Source: an uncultured Desulfobulbaceae bacterium
GTDB taxonomy: Bacteria > Desulfobacterota > Desulfobulbia > Desulfobulbales > BM004
NCBI GenBank assembly: GCA_945787325.1
Contig: CALZHP010000014.1
Span: 1 to 44,512, forward strand
Length of the DNA stretch: 44,512 bases
Direction of reading: 5' to 3'
This document shows positions 32,782-42,019 of this stretch, in pieces. Position 1 is the first letter of the stretch. The number at the start of each line of letters is the position of its first letter. Made by a program: the position numbers and the translations under genes. The notes below the pieces were generated by a model. That model searched no databases. It was not told the DNA's origin and saw only the letters and a list, made by a program, of their open reading frames with translations.

Positions 32782-34540
32782 GCTGCCTCCAGCTATATTT
32801 TTTCTTATTGCGGCAGTCATTGCTCCGATCCTGCCGGGCAGCCTGCGCAAGGTTGTCCTGCTGGCCACACCGCTTATAGCCCTTGCCGTAGTCCACTCTA
32901 TCCCGGAAGGACCGCATTTCGAATTTACTTTCTTTGATATCGATTTGGTTATGGCCAGGGTCGACCGGCTTAACCGTGTTTTTGGCTACATTTTCTGTAT
33001 CATCAGCTTTCTGGCAGTACTTTTCTCCCTACAAAACAACCATAAAGTTGAGGCATCATCGGCAATGATCTATGCCGGTAGTGCCTTGGGCGTCACATTT
33101 GCCGGTGACTTTTTCAGCCTGTATGTTTTTTGGGAGCTCATGGCTGTTGCTTCAACTTTTGTGATCCTGGCATCCCCTGATCAACGTTCAAGTAAGGCGG
33201 CTTTCAGGTATGTTCTGGTCCATCTCTGCGGTGGGCTATTTCTCCTTGCTGGTATAATTTTTCGACTGCATGAAACCGGTTCTGTTGCTGTTGAGTTTGT
33301 CGGACTCACTGGATTGTCTTCATGGCTCATTTTTATAGGCATTGCGGTTAATGCAGCGATTCCACCATTGCATGCCTGGCTCAAAGATGCCTACCCGACT
33401 GCTTCGTTCACCGGCGCAGTATTCTTGAGTGCTTTTACAACCAAGAGTGCCGTGTACGTTATGGCACGAACCTTTCCAGGTACTGAAATGTTGATCTGGC
33501 TCGGAGCGATCATGACCTTTGTGCCGATCTTTTATGCAGTACTGGAAAACGATATCCGCGGGGTGCTTTCCTACAGTCTGATCAATCAGGTCGGCTTTAT
33601 GATGTGCGGTATAGGGATAGGTACGCCGTTGGCGATCAATGGTGCGGTCAGCCACGCCTTTGCCCATATTCTTTATAAAGGATTGCTGTTCATGAGTGCT
33701 GGTGCCGTACTGTACAGGACAGGTAAGATAAAGTGCACCGATCTGGGCGGCCTTTACAAGTACATGCCCTTTACCTGTATCTGCTGCATTGTCGGAGCTG
33801 CCTCGATCAGTGCATTCCCGCTATTTTCGGGTTTTGTCAGCAAGTCTATGATTGTCAGTGCTGCGGGTCATGGCCAGTTGCTGGTGGTCTGGCTGATGTT
33901 GCAGTTTGCCTCTGCTGGTGTTTTTCATCATGCCGGGATCAAGGTGCCGTTTTTTATGTTTTTTGGCCATGATTCCGGTCTGCGTCCTAAAGAAGCGCCA
34001 TGGAACATGCGGATTGCCATGGGGATGGGAGCATTTCTCTGTATCGGTATCGGCGCTTTTCCTCAGCCACTCTACAATATCCTGCCATTCCCGGTTGATT
34101 ATGTGCCTTATACCGGTGCCCATGTGGTCGGGCAATTGCAGATCCTGATGTTCGGAGCCCTTGCTTTTGCGTTGTTGATGCTCTCAGGCATCTACCCGGC
34201 AGAGATAAGATCCATTAATCTTGATACTGACTGGTTTTACCGTAAGGGCTTTAAAGGCCTCTATAATCTTGCTGATCAGGGATTAAACAGCATTAATGAA
34301 ATATGTAACCGCATCATTGCTCAAGGTTGGACAAAAAAACTGAACACTTTCTTTCAGCAGGGACCTGGAAATATCAGCATGATTTTCTTGAAACCGATCT
34401 GGCGGGTATCCGGTATTTCACAGGATGATCAGGATCAGCGGGCAGCAAAGTTATTAGAAAAATTTCGCCATTCCAGCTTTACTATTGGCAATACGGCTCT
34501 GTTTACTGCTGTTTTGCTTCTATTGCTTATATTATTATAA
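32774..34540 (+). CDS. Mrp-type antiporter ND4/ND5-like subunit 3 (large)
   Basis: A 588-residue subunit with an extra C-terminal extension. The antiporter core shows Glu in LYVFWELMAVASTFVILASP, Lys in PLHAWLKDAYPTASFTGAVF, Lys in FTTKSAVYVMA, and LENDIRGVLSYSLINQVGFM. The last ~120 residues include a long amphipathic or linking helix and a final TM helix (TAVLLLLLILL). This recalls the lateral helix of NuoL/MnhA-type subunits, so it may take the ND5-like role of MnhA. ATG 32774 is chosen with GAGG upstream; ATG 32759 lies inside the preceding gene. Last gene of the operon. Confidence 0.88.
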   Translation: MIELPPAIFFLIAAVIAPILPGSLRKVVLLATPLIALAVVHSIPEGPHFEFTFFDIDLVMARVDRLNRVFGYIFCIISFLAVLFSLQNNHKVEASSAMIYAGSALGVTFAGDFFSLYVFWELMAVASTFVILASPDQRSSKAAFRYVLVHLCGGLFLLAGIIFRLHETGSVAVEFVGLTGLSSWLIFIGIAVNAAIPPLHAWLKDAYPTASFTGAVFLSAFTTKSAVYVMARTFPGTEMLIWLGAIMTFVPIFYAVLENDIRGVLSYSLINQVGFMMCGIGIGTPLAINGAVSHAFAHILYKGLLFMSAGAVLYRTGKIKCTDLGGLYKYMPFTCICCIVGAASISAFPLFSGFVSKSMIVSAAGHGQLLVVWLMLQFASAGVFHHAGIKVPFFMFFGHDSGLRPKEAPWNMRIAMGMGAFLCIGIGAFPQPLYNILPFPVDYVPYTGAHVVGQLQILMFGALAFALLMLSGIYPAEIRSINLDTDWFYRKGFKGLYNLADQGLNSINEICNRIIAQGWTKKLNTFFQQGPGNISMIFLKPIWRVSGISQDDQDQRAAKLLEKFRHSSFTIGNTALFTAVLLLLLILL

Positions 34541-34618
34541 TTCCACAAGTACTCTTTTTACACTTTCATTAATTAAAGACGGTAATTGATCCTGCGGGCG
34601 TAAATGTATGGGAGTTTG

Positions 34619-35950
34619 TTAAATTGGGTTAATTCTGCCCCAGGGTACACGGTCTATGATCACAGGAAGCTGTTCAGTTGATAGCCCGATCTTTTTAATC
34701 CTCTCTGGGAGGAGCTCTCTGTCAAAGGAACCTATTTGTAAACCCGCCTGAAACGTTGAGGCAATTATGTTTGCAAGATAAACAATATGTGTAAGTTCAG
34801 AGTGTTCTGAAGATTGTTCAGGTTTATGGTGAAACACGATTACATCTGTGAGGTTTTTTGGCAGTTTCCATTTTTCAGCGAGTCTTAATCCCGCTTCCTG
34901 GTGATCAGTTCCCAGTATTTTCTTCTCAAGTGAAACTATTTCTATATTTCCGTAACTGTTGTCTTTATAGAATTGAGGTAGGGATCTGGCAATATACTGG
35001 TCCAATACTACTTTGCCAATATCGTGCAAAAGGCCTGCCGTATAGGCGGTTCCCGGCTCCGCTCTTCCAGTAAATGACGAGATGACTTTTGCAATGTTAG
35101 CCACACAAAGGGCGTGTAGAAACATGCCACCCCTCATAAGAGAGTAGCCGCCTTCCTGCTCACCATAAAATGCATCAACGGATGCAGAGATCACAATTTC
35201 AAGTAGATGGTTTTCTCCAAGTAAAACGAGTGCCCGTTCTATAGAGTCAATCTTGAATTTCGCTCCAATAACTGGTGAATTGCTGTGTTTGAGAACTGTC
35301 GCACCGATAACCTGATCTCGGCTTACCTCGTCCGCCAGGTTTTTGATGTTGTAATCATCATCCCTAATAAGGTTGATAACTTTCAGAGCAATCTGGGGAA
35401 TAGGTTTCGTTTTGTTGATTGCCTCGTCAAGCTGTAATTGACTTATCTTCTTGAACTTTTTGGTGTCTGTTGTGTTTACTGAGGGAGAAATCGGTTTGAT
35501 AGCCGCTTCCCAGGTTTTGGTGCTCAAGGTTAGATTGGAACCAAAGATACCGCCTGTCTCTGACATGATGACAGGTATATCCTCTTCCTTAAGAATTTCG
35601 GATACAATTTCAGTGGTTCGCCCGCCAATATTGAGGGCCATATCCTGTTTTGACACAGGACCGAGAAGTGATCCTCCAGCGACAACAGCTTCAAGCTTAT
35701 CGGCACCTGATTTTCTGAGCTTCTTTATGAAATACGGAAGCCCCATTGAAGCATAGTTTTCAGGCTGCCATGATGTAGAGGTGCCGGAAGGTTCCGGTAG
35801 AAGAAGATGGATTATGCCGCCTATTGAATTTTCTTTATCATACAGTGCAACACCCACGCAGGTGCCCAGGAGCGCCACCAGAAGCTTTTCTTTAGTGTCC
35901 TCAATTGCGAAGTCGCCTGCAGAGATATATTCTTTAGGAAGTAAGCTCAT
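34619..35950 (-). CDS. CheD - HDOD/HD fusion protein
   Basis: A 443-residue cytosolic protein with two parts. Residues 1-~145 are CheD-like: GDFAIEDTKEK, then LLGTCVGVALYD with nucleophile Cys31, GGIIHLLLPEP with His48 at the usual 17-residue spacing, and NIGGRTTEIV. CheD deamidates receptor glutamines and binds CheC. Residue 25, where other CheD proteins have a catalytic Thr, is Val here. Residues ~170-443 are HDOD followed by an HD region: IPQIALKVINLIRDDDYN, then LLHDIGKVVLDQY (His309-Asp310), TDHQEAG and VFHHKP. HDOD domains take part in signalling. The pairing suggests a regulator linking chemotaxis-receptor state to HD-type signalling. No other chemotaxis genes are near. Confidence 0.85.
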   Translation of the reverse strand: MSLLPKEYISAGDFAIEDTKEKLLVALLGTCVGVALYDKENSIGGIIHLLLPEPSGTSTSWQPENYASMGLPYFIKKLRKSGADKLEAVVAGGSLLGPVSKQDMALNIGGRTTEIVSEILKEEDIPVIMSETGGIFGSNLTLSTKTWEAAIKPISPSVNTTDTKKFKKISQLQLDEAINKTKPIPQIALKVINLIRDDDYNIKNLADEVSRDQVIGATVLKHSNSPVIGAKFKIDSIERALVLLGENHLLEIVISASVDAFYGEQEGGYSLMRGGMFLHALCVANIAKVISSFTGRAEPGTAYTAGLLHDIGKVVLDQYIARSLPQFYKDNSYGNIEIVSLEKKILGTDHQEAGLRLAEKWKLPKNLTDVIVFHHKPEQSSEHSELTHIVYLANIIASTFQAGLQIGSFDRELLPERIKKIGLSTEQLPVIIDRVPWGRINPI

Positions 35951-36055
35951 CCATACCCCTGTTCATTTAGAATTCTGATAAGTTCACATAGATGATACTA
36001 TTACATCATGGCCATCAGATGGCAATTCCTTAATTAAAAAATGATCATTTATTTG

Positions 36056-36940
36056 TTATAATTCTTCCGGAGTGAATGTGATAACTTCGTTTATTGATGA
36101 AGCACCCCATAAAATCATCGCCAGGCGGTCAACACCAAGTGCAATACCAGCAGCTTCAGGCATTCTTTCAAGATCAGCAAGGAATTTTTCAGGAATAGGC
36201 GACTTTCTGCCCTGAGAATTGATAATATAGCTATCTTTTTCAAATCGAGCACGTTGATCGCTGGCATCAGTCAGCTCGGAAAAACCGTTAGCTATCTCTA
36301 TTCCGTTAATATAAAGCTCGAATCGTTCGGCTATAGCCGAGTTATCTTTTCGTAATTTTGCCAGGGCTCCCAATTCTGCAGGGTAATCATAAAGAATTGT
36401 TGGGGAAGTTAAGCCAAGTTGAGGTTCAATATGGAGACAGAGGTTTTCTTCAAAACTACCTTTTATTAAGCATTCCTCCAAGCCGATGGGTGAGTACTTT
36501 TCAAATGCTTCATCAACAGTGAATTTTTCCGATGTTTTTTTCAAGTGTTGAATGGCCGTGTTATTTATCGACAGTGATTCAACTAAAAACGAAAGAAGAT
36601 TCTCGCAATCCTTAATCAGATCATTATAATCGCTATTAATCCTATACCACTCCAGCATTGTAAACTCTGGTAAGTGAAAATTCCCGCGCTCACCTTTTCT
36701 AAAGCATTTACATATTTGGAATATTTTTTCGCTGCCGTTGGCCAAAAGGCGTTTCATGCACAGCTCTGGTGATGTTTGTAGAAAGAAGTCGCCTGATAGC
36801 TCCGGCTCTATATATATTTCGGGTGCAGGCGCTGGAATACGAATAGGAGTGTCTACCTCCAGAAAGTCCTGTTCCAAAAAAAAGTGTCGGAGGTTTTGAA
36901 TCAGGGAGGCCCGTTTTCTGAGGTTATGAATATCGAGCAT
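36056..36940 (-). CDS. epmA: Elongation factor P beta-lysine ligase EpmA
   Basis: A 294-residue paralogue of class II lysyl-tRNA synthetase lacking the anticodon domain. It activates (R)-beta-lysine and attaches it to EF-P. Class II motifs are present: motif 1 region EVDTPIRIPAPAPEIYIEP, motif 2 FQICKCFRKGERGNFHLPEF, and motif 3 AGIALGVDRLAMILWG. The C-terminal EVITFTPEEL is typical of EpmA. It lies 95 bases downstream of efp on the same strand. The partner EpmB (lysine 2,3-aminomutase) is not in the window. Confidence 0.93.
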   Translation of the reverse strand: MLDIHNLRKRASLIQNLRHFFLEQDFLEVDTPIRIPAPAPEIYIEPELSGDFFLQTSPELCMKRLLANGSEKIFQICKCFRKGERGNFHLPEFTMLEWYRINSDYNDLIKDCENLLSFLVESLSINNTAIQHLKKTSEKFTVDEAFEKYSPIGLEECLIKGSFEENLCLHIEPQLGLTSPTILYDYPAELGALAKLRKDNSAIAERFELYINGIEIANGFSELTDASDQRARFEKDSYIINSQGRKSPIPEKFLADLERMPEAAGIALGVDRLAMILWGASSINEVITFTPEEL

Positions 36941-37035
36941 GGCTCAATCTGTGAATTGTTTAAACATTAAATGAGGGCTTTAGAAAAAACCCCAGTAATT
37001 ATGAAAGTGATATGGAAGTAGCAGATATAAGGTAA

Positions 37036-37596
37036 TTATTTTACTCGTGTCATATATTCTCCTGTACGGGTGTCGATCTGGATTTTATCTCCTTCCTCAA
37101 CAAAGGGCGGGACCTGGAGCACAAAACCAGTTTCAACAGTAACTGGTTTTGTATCCGATCCTGATGTGTCCCCTTTAGCCCAGGGATCTGCCTGTGTTAC
37201 AGTGAGATTTACAAAATTGGGAAGAGTAACTCCGATCGGTATGTCGTTAAAGAGTAGAACCTGCACTTCCATGTTATCGATGAGGAATCGGATGTCATCA
37301 CCCAATTGTTCTTTACTGATGGGGAATTGTTCGTAGTCCTTAATATCCATGAAATGATACTCGTCTCCCTGCGCATAAAGAAACTGCATGGTTCTTTCCA
37401 TTAACGGCGCTTTTTCAAATTTATCATTCGAGCGGTATGTCCGGTCAAACTGGTTGCCGGTCAGCATGTTTCGAAGCTTTGTCCTATAAAGGGCCTGTCC
37501 CTTTCCAGGCTTGGAAAACTGGAAATCTGTTACAATATAAGGTTCGCCGTCAATCTGGATTTTAAGGCCTTTACGAAGGTCTGAAGCACTGTACAT
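37036..37596 (-). CDS. efp: Elongation factor P
   Basis: A 186-residue translation factor that relieves ribosome stalling at polyproline motifs. The modified loop is KPGKGQALYR; the lysine corresponding to E. coli Lys34 is Lys32 here, which matches modification by the adjacent EpmA. Three beta-barrel domains are evident in the layout, ending FVEEGDKIQIDTRTGEYMTR. GGAG about nine bases before the ATG supports the start. The neighbouring yidC product contains a run of six prolines, a likely EF-P-dependent sequence. Confidence 0.96.
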   Translation of the reverse strand: MYSASDLRKGLKIQIDGEPYIVTDFQFSKPGKGQALYRTKLRNMLTGNQFDRTYRSNDKFEKAPLMERTMQFLYAQGDEYHFMDIKDYEQFPISKEQLGDDIRFLIDNMEVQVLLFNDIPIGVTLPNFVNLTVTQADPWAKGDTSGSDTKPVTVETGFVLQVPPFVEEGDKIQIDTRTGEYMTRVK

Positions 37597-37967
37597 TTTT
37601 GAAACTCCATAAAAGTGATGGTTGTTATTGATTCAATCTTAAATTTCTCGTGGTCACAAACGGGGCCAGGTAATATTAATATATTTCGGGCCCAAAACCT
37701 GTGCGCATCGTGATTTGTCCGATGCCGACAATAAATTATTTAAAACAAAGCATTTAACTATCCAGGTAACTTTTTTGCAACAACGAACCTGCAAATTAGT
37801 CTACCTATATGACTTTTTCTTGAACTTAACAGAAGCTATTCTGTCTTTCAGAAAATGTATGCCTTTTTGAATTTTATCTACCAGTGAAATCTTTATTTGT
37901 TTTCAAGAGCAGGTTAGATTAATAAATTTGTCTTCTTATCCGCGAATTAAAAAAAGAGAAAATCATA
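37597..37967. other. Gene-free divergent region with repeat family 2
   Basis: About 370 bases between efp and the metallophosphoesterase gene. It contains repeat family 2 copy 2 (37644-37738). The rest is AT-rich and must carry the divergent promoters. No ORF or further repeat is seen. Confidence 0.45.
37644..37738. repeat. Dispersed repeat family 2, copy 2
   Basis: Aligns over ~95 bases with 5541-5632. The hairpin GCATCG (37705-37710) with CGATGC (37720-37725) is kept although the loop differs. The outer helix ACGGG (37660-37664) with CCTGT (37698-37702) is retained with one G-U pair where copy 1 has A-U. It lies about 50 bases upstream of efp. Confidence 0.7.
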
Positions 37968-38462
37968 ATGATTAGAATTGGCGTCCTTTCAGATACTCAT
38001 CTTTCTAGACCTACAGACCTTTTTGTTGATCAGGTTGCAGCTTGTTTTTCAGATGCAGATGTTATTTTTCATGCCGGTGATCTTACAGATCTTTCAATAT
38101 TAAGTGTATTTAAGGGCAAAGAGGTTCATGCTGTTCATGGCAACATGTGTGTACATGACGCATATAAATCCCTGCCGAGAAAGAAGATTGTCGAAATACG
38201 CGGTTTCAGATTTGGCATAACTCATGGTGCTGGCTATTTTATGAATATTGAAGAACACTTATGGGATGCGTTTGACCTGGTGGACTGTATTGTCTATGGC
38301 CATACACATCGACCTGTTTGTCATAAAAAAGGGGCTGTGCTTTTTGTTAACCCGGGAAGCTTTGTAACCAAAAGCCGTTATGGTACGCCAGGTACATATG
38401 CAACTATAGACGTTGGCGATAAACTTATTGGGAAAATTCACGAGGTGAGGGTAGGGCGATGA
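37968..38462 (+). CDS. YfcE/MJ0936-type metallophosphoesterase
   Basis: A 164-residue calcineurin-like phosphoesterase. All metal-binding motifs are present in order: LSDTHL, IFHAGDLTD, VHGNMC, GITHGAG and VYGHTHRPV; NPGSFV closes the fold. Small members of this family hydrolyse phosphodiesters, but natural substrates are unknown. The stop overlaps the start of the following HIT gene by four bases, so the pair is probably an operon. Confidence 0.92.
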   Translation: MIRIGVLSDTHLSRPTDLFVDQVAACFSDADVIFHAGDLTDLSILSVFKGKEVHAVHGNMCVHDAYKSLPRKKIVEIRGFRFGITHGAGYFMNIEEHLWDAFDLVDCIVYGHTHRPVCHKKGAVLFVNPGSFVTKSRYGTPGTYATIDVGDKLIGKIHEVRVGR

Positions 38463-38956
38463 AAAATCTCTGGACACCCTGGCGTATGGCTTACATACTC
38501 GGTGAAGAAAATGAGGCTCAAGGGTGTCTTTTCGAGTCGGGCAGAGGAAAGTCATTTGATAGGGAACAACTGGTCCTGTATCGGGACAATCTTGTTACAG
38601 TCCTTATGAACCGTTTTCCTTATGCAAATGGCCACTTACTGGTAGCTCCAACTCGTCATATAAGCGATATAAGTGATCTGAACATGGAAGAAAATGCAGC
38701 GCTTATGCTGATGCTGCAAAAAGGTGTGACAATTCTAAGGAAACACTTGAATCCAGACGGAATGAATGTCGGGTTAAATTTAGGTGAAGTTGCCGGGGCG
38801 GGCATAGCGGATCATTTACATTTTCATATTGTACCGCGTTGGAATGGTGATCATAATTTTATGACCGTTTTGGCAGATGTTCGGACAATACCTGAGCACA
38901 TTGAGAGAACTTTTGATACTCTTCTTCCAGACTTTCAGGTTTTTCTTGAAAAATAA
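38459..38956 (+). CDS. HIT-family hydrolase (Ap4A phosphorylase-like)
   Basis: A 165-residue histidine-triad protein. PYANGHLLVAPTRHI and the triad HLHFHIVPRW are clear, with the central His as nucleophile. The N-terminus LWTPWRMAYILGE with a Cys-containing segment (QGCLFESG) matches the Ap4A phosphorylase/HIT group common in many bacteria. The start overlaps the phosphoesterase stop (ATGA). Both products may act on nucleotide phosphoesters, but this is inference. Confidence 0.92.
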   Translation: MKNLWTPWRMAYILGEENEAQGCLFESGRGKSFDREQLVLYRDNLVTVLMNRFPYANGHLLVAPTRHISDISDLNMEENAALMLMLQKGVTILRKHLNPDGMNVGLNLGEVAGAGIADHLHFHIVPRWNGDHNFMTVLADVRTIPEHIERTFDTLLPDFQVFLEK

Positions 38957-39080
38957 ATGATAGCTGACATTTGTATAAAATAAGGAGTGGTTTTAGCTTT
39001 TTCTTATATGCTGAATGCGTTATTGTCAGTTTCTCTTTGAGGGTCCTTTTTATTTCATTAATTAGAATAGATTTGTAACG

Positions 39081-41747
39081 ATGACCAAGCCAGCCAAAGT
39101 AACTCCGATGCTTCGACAGTATATGGAGATTAAAGAGCAGTATGAAGATACGATCCTTTTTTTTCGTATGGGCGACTTTTATGAGATGTTTTTTGAGGAC
39201 GCAGTAACAGCATCTCGTGTTCTTGGAATCACATTAACTTCCCGCAGCAGCAAGTCTGATGAAAATAAAATACCAATGTGTGGTGTACCTTTTCACGCAG
39301 TTTCCGGCTACCTTACGAAAATGGTGAAGGCGGGTTTTCGCGTGGCAATTTGTGAACAGGTCGAAGATCCACGAGAGGCCAAAGGTGTTGTTAAGCGTGA
39401 AGTTGTCAGGGTCGTTACACCGGGTTTGGTCACTGAAGAGCAGTTGCTTGATGACAAGACAAACCGCTATCTGGCCGCAGTGAGTGTTCCGAGGATAAGT
39501 AAGAAAAATAAAGAGTTTGGGATAAGCCTTCTTGATATTACAACTGGAGAATTCCTGGTTACGGAACGTGTTGAAATTGGAGAAGTTATTGATGAGTTGA
39601 CTAGGATGTCGCCCTCTGAAATACTTTTGGAAATTGGAAAACCTGAAGAAAAAAATATTATTGCTGAAAGTCTTGAACAGTTTCTGCCCGACGTGTGCCT
39701 GACCTACAGGCCCTCTCATACATTTCAGCTGGATACAGCCAGGGAAACATTACTTGATCATTTCCAGACAGTTAACCTGGCAGGATTCGGTTGTGAAGAT
39801 ATGCCTTATGGAATAAGTGCTGCAGGTGCCCTGCTCGATTATATCCTGGAGACTCAGAAAACGGATATATCCCACGTTGAGCGGCTTGTTCCCATTGATC
39901 TGGCCAATGTTCTTCTTATAGATGATTCATCGCGTAGAAATCTTGAGATTGCGCAAACAATTGTTGGCGGCAAACGTGAAGGGTCTCTCCTGCATACATT
40001 AGACTATACCTGTACACCGATGGGAGCAAGACTTCTGAGGCGCAGACTGCTTTTTCCCTTACGTGATGTGGATAGTATTAATGCACGTCTTATGACTGTA
40101 GAGCAGCTTTTTCGTGATGCTAGTCTAAGAGAAAATCTTCGCGATACGCTTTCCAGGGTTTACGATCTTGAGCGATTAAACAGTAGAGTTGTGCTTGGGC
40201 GTGCCAATGCCAGGGATCTAACTGCAGTTAAATATTCATTTGCTCAGCTCCCTGAAATAAAAAATATGCTCAAAATGTTTGAGGAAGGGCTGCTTAAAGA
40301 AATATCAGATGAAATTGATGACCTGAGCGATTTGAGACAGTTGATTGATTACGGCATCAGGGAGGATGCCGTTGTCTCCTTGCGTGAAGGTAATATCATC
40401 AAAGAAGGATTTAATGAAGAGCTTGATGAACTGATAGCTGTTCTTCGAGATGGTAAACAGATGATTCTGTCCCATGAAGCAAAGGAAAGGGAACGTACAG
40501 GTATTGCCAAACTCAAGATAGGTTTCAACAAGGTCTTTGGTTACTATCTTGAAGTGAGCAAAGGGCAGCTTGCAAACGTACCCGACTATTTCATACGCAA
40601 ACAAACCTTGGTGAATGCGGAGCGGTACATCACTCCGGAGTTAAAGGAATTTGAAAATAAAGTTATGGGGGCGCAGGATAAGCGCCTGGAACTAGAATAC
40701 AAGCTGTTTTCAGAAATTAGGGATAAGGTGGCGGAAAAAAGCGCCGCCATTATCCATGCAGCAGCACAGATTGCCCGGTTAGATGTTTTCACCAGCCTTG
40801 CAGAAGTTGCGCGGCGTAACAGGTATGTGTCTCCCTTAGTAAATGAAGGTGATGAAATTACCATAATAGAAGGTCGTCATCCAGTTATTGAAAAGTCACT
40901 CCCTCCCGGAAAGTTTGTGCCTAACGATGTGCATCTTGATCAGCATAGTGAAGAAGTGCTTATTATAACCGGTCCTAATATGGCTGGAAAATCAACCATC
41001 CTTAGGCAGACAGCATTAATTGTTCTCATGGCGCAGATGGGAAGTTTTGTGCCGGCAGAGGAGGCGGAAATAGGTGTTGTAGACCGAATTTTTACACGTG
41101 TTGGTGCAATGGATGATCTTCGAAAAGGACAGTCAACTTTTATGGTTGAGATGAACGAGACAGCAAATATTTTGAATAATGCTACTGAGAAAAGCCTAGT
41201 CATTCTAGATGAAATCGGCCGAGGAACGAGCACCTTTGATGGCTTGTCAATTGCTTGGGCAGTGGCAGAAGACCTTGTAGAAAAAAATGGAAAAGGAGTC
41301 AAGACGCTTTTTGCAACACACTATCACGAACTTACAGAGTTATCCCTGACTCACAAAAGAGTAAAGAATTACAATATTGCAGTAAGGGAATGGAACGATG
41401 CCATTATTTTTCTGCATAAACTGATGAAAGGCGGTACTAATAGAAGCTATGGAATACAGGTGGCATCACTGGCCGGTGTGCCCTCAAAAGTTGTTGATCG
41501 GGCTGGAGAAATTCTTCGCAATATTGAAAAAGGTGAGTTGAATCCTCAAGGTGAACCGCGTATAGCATCAGACGGGAAAAGATATTCTGATGATATGAAA
41601 AAAGCCGAGGAGCAGCCAAGCCAATTGTCGCTTTTTGGAGGTTACGAAGATCCTGTTAGAGAAAAAATTAACAGTCTTCAGCTGGAAAATTTGACTCCTT
41701 TAGAGGCACTTAATTTATTATTTGAGCTCAAGAACATGAACAAATAG
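39081..41747 (+). CDS. mutS: DNA mismatch repair protein MutS
   Basis: An 888-residue mismatch-recognition ATPase. The mismatch-binding Phe-x-Glu lies in FRMGDFYEMFFEDA (FYE). The lever and clamp domains follow. The ATPase has Walker A GPNMAGKSTILRQ, the signature loop KGQSTFMVEMNETANIL, Walker B SLVILDEIGRGTSTFDG, and TLFATHYHELTEL. A short C-terminal tail follows HhH-like residues. Size and order are standard for MutS1. mutL is not in the window. The upstream spacer of 124 bases may hold its own promoter. Confidence 0.97.
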   Translation: MTKPAKVTPMLRQYMEIKEQYEDTILFFRMGDFYEMFFEDAVTASRVLGITLTSRSSKSDENKIPMCGVPFHAVSGYLTKMVKAGFRVAICEQVEDPREAKGVVKREVVRVVTPGLVTEEQLLDDKTNRYLAAVSVPRISKKNKEFGISLLDITTGEFLVTERVEIGEVIDELTRMSPSEILLEIGKPEEKNIIAESLEQFLPDVCLTYRPSHTFQLDTARETLLDHFQTVNLAGFGCEDMPYGISAAGALLDYILETQKTDISHVERLVPIDLANVLLIDDSSRRNLEIAQTIVGGKREGSLLHTLDYTCTPMGARLLRRRLLFPLRDVDSINARLMTVEQLFRDASLRENLRDTLSRVYDLERLNSRVVLGRANARDLTAVKYSFAQLPEIKNMLKMFEEGLLKEISDEIDDLSDLRQLIDYGIREDAVVSLREGNIIKEGFNEELDELIAVLRDGKQMILSHEAKERERTGIAKLKIGFNKVFGYYLEVSKGQLANVPDYFIRKQTLVNAERYITPELKEFENKVMGAQDKRLELEYKLFSEIRDKVAEKSAAIIHAAAQIARLDVFTSLAEVARRNRYVSPLVNEGDEITIIEGRHPVIEKSLPPGKFVPNDVHLDQHSEEVLIITGPNMAGKSTILRQTALIVLMAQMGSFVPAEEAEIGVVDRIFTRVGAMDDLRKGQSTFMVEMNETANILNNATEKSLVILDEIGRGTSTFDGLSIAWAVAEDLVEKNGKGVKTLFATHYHELTELSLTHKRVKNYNIAVREWNDAIIFLHKLMKGGTNRSYGIQVASLAGVPSKVVDRAGEILRNIEKGELNPQGEPRIASDGKRYSDDMKKAEEQPSQLSLFGGYEDPVREKINSLQLENLTPLEALNLLFELKNMNK

Positions 41748-41979
41748 CCTAGGTGTATTCTGTTAAGCCGGTCCCTTCCAGATATCTCTAATCCCGCAAT
41801 AAATCAGACTAAATATCGGAAAAACAGCAAATTAATCAAATTTTTCCATAGCCTTAACGAGCTGTTATTATTGGAGAAAGCTTGTTTTGCTGGGCTTGCG
41901 GAGCTCGGAGAAGCTTAAAGGGTTGATATTGTTGATTTTTTGTTTTATAGTTTTCAGCAAGTTTATTAAGCAGGTTTTT

Positions 41980-42003
41980 TCCCTTTGAAAAGGGAGTTTT
42001 TTT
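41980..42003 (+). terminator. Terminator-like hairpin just before the amidase start
   Basis: TCCCTT (41980-41985), tetraloop TGAA, AAGGGA (41990-41995), then G and seven T (41997-42003). It lies ~230 bases after mutS and only 11-17 bases before the amidase start codons. It may end the mutS transcript or act as an attenuator in the amidase leader; the only Shine-Dalgarno-like AGGGAG nearby is inside its stem. Confidence 0.6.
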
Positions 42004-42019
42004 CCACCTTCGAGTGCTA

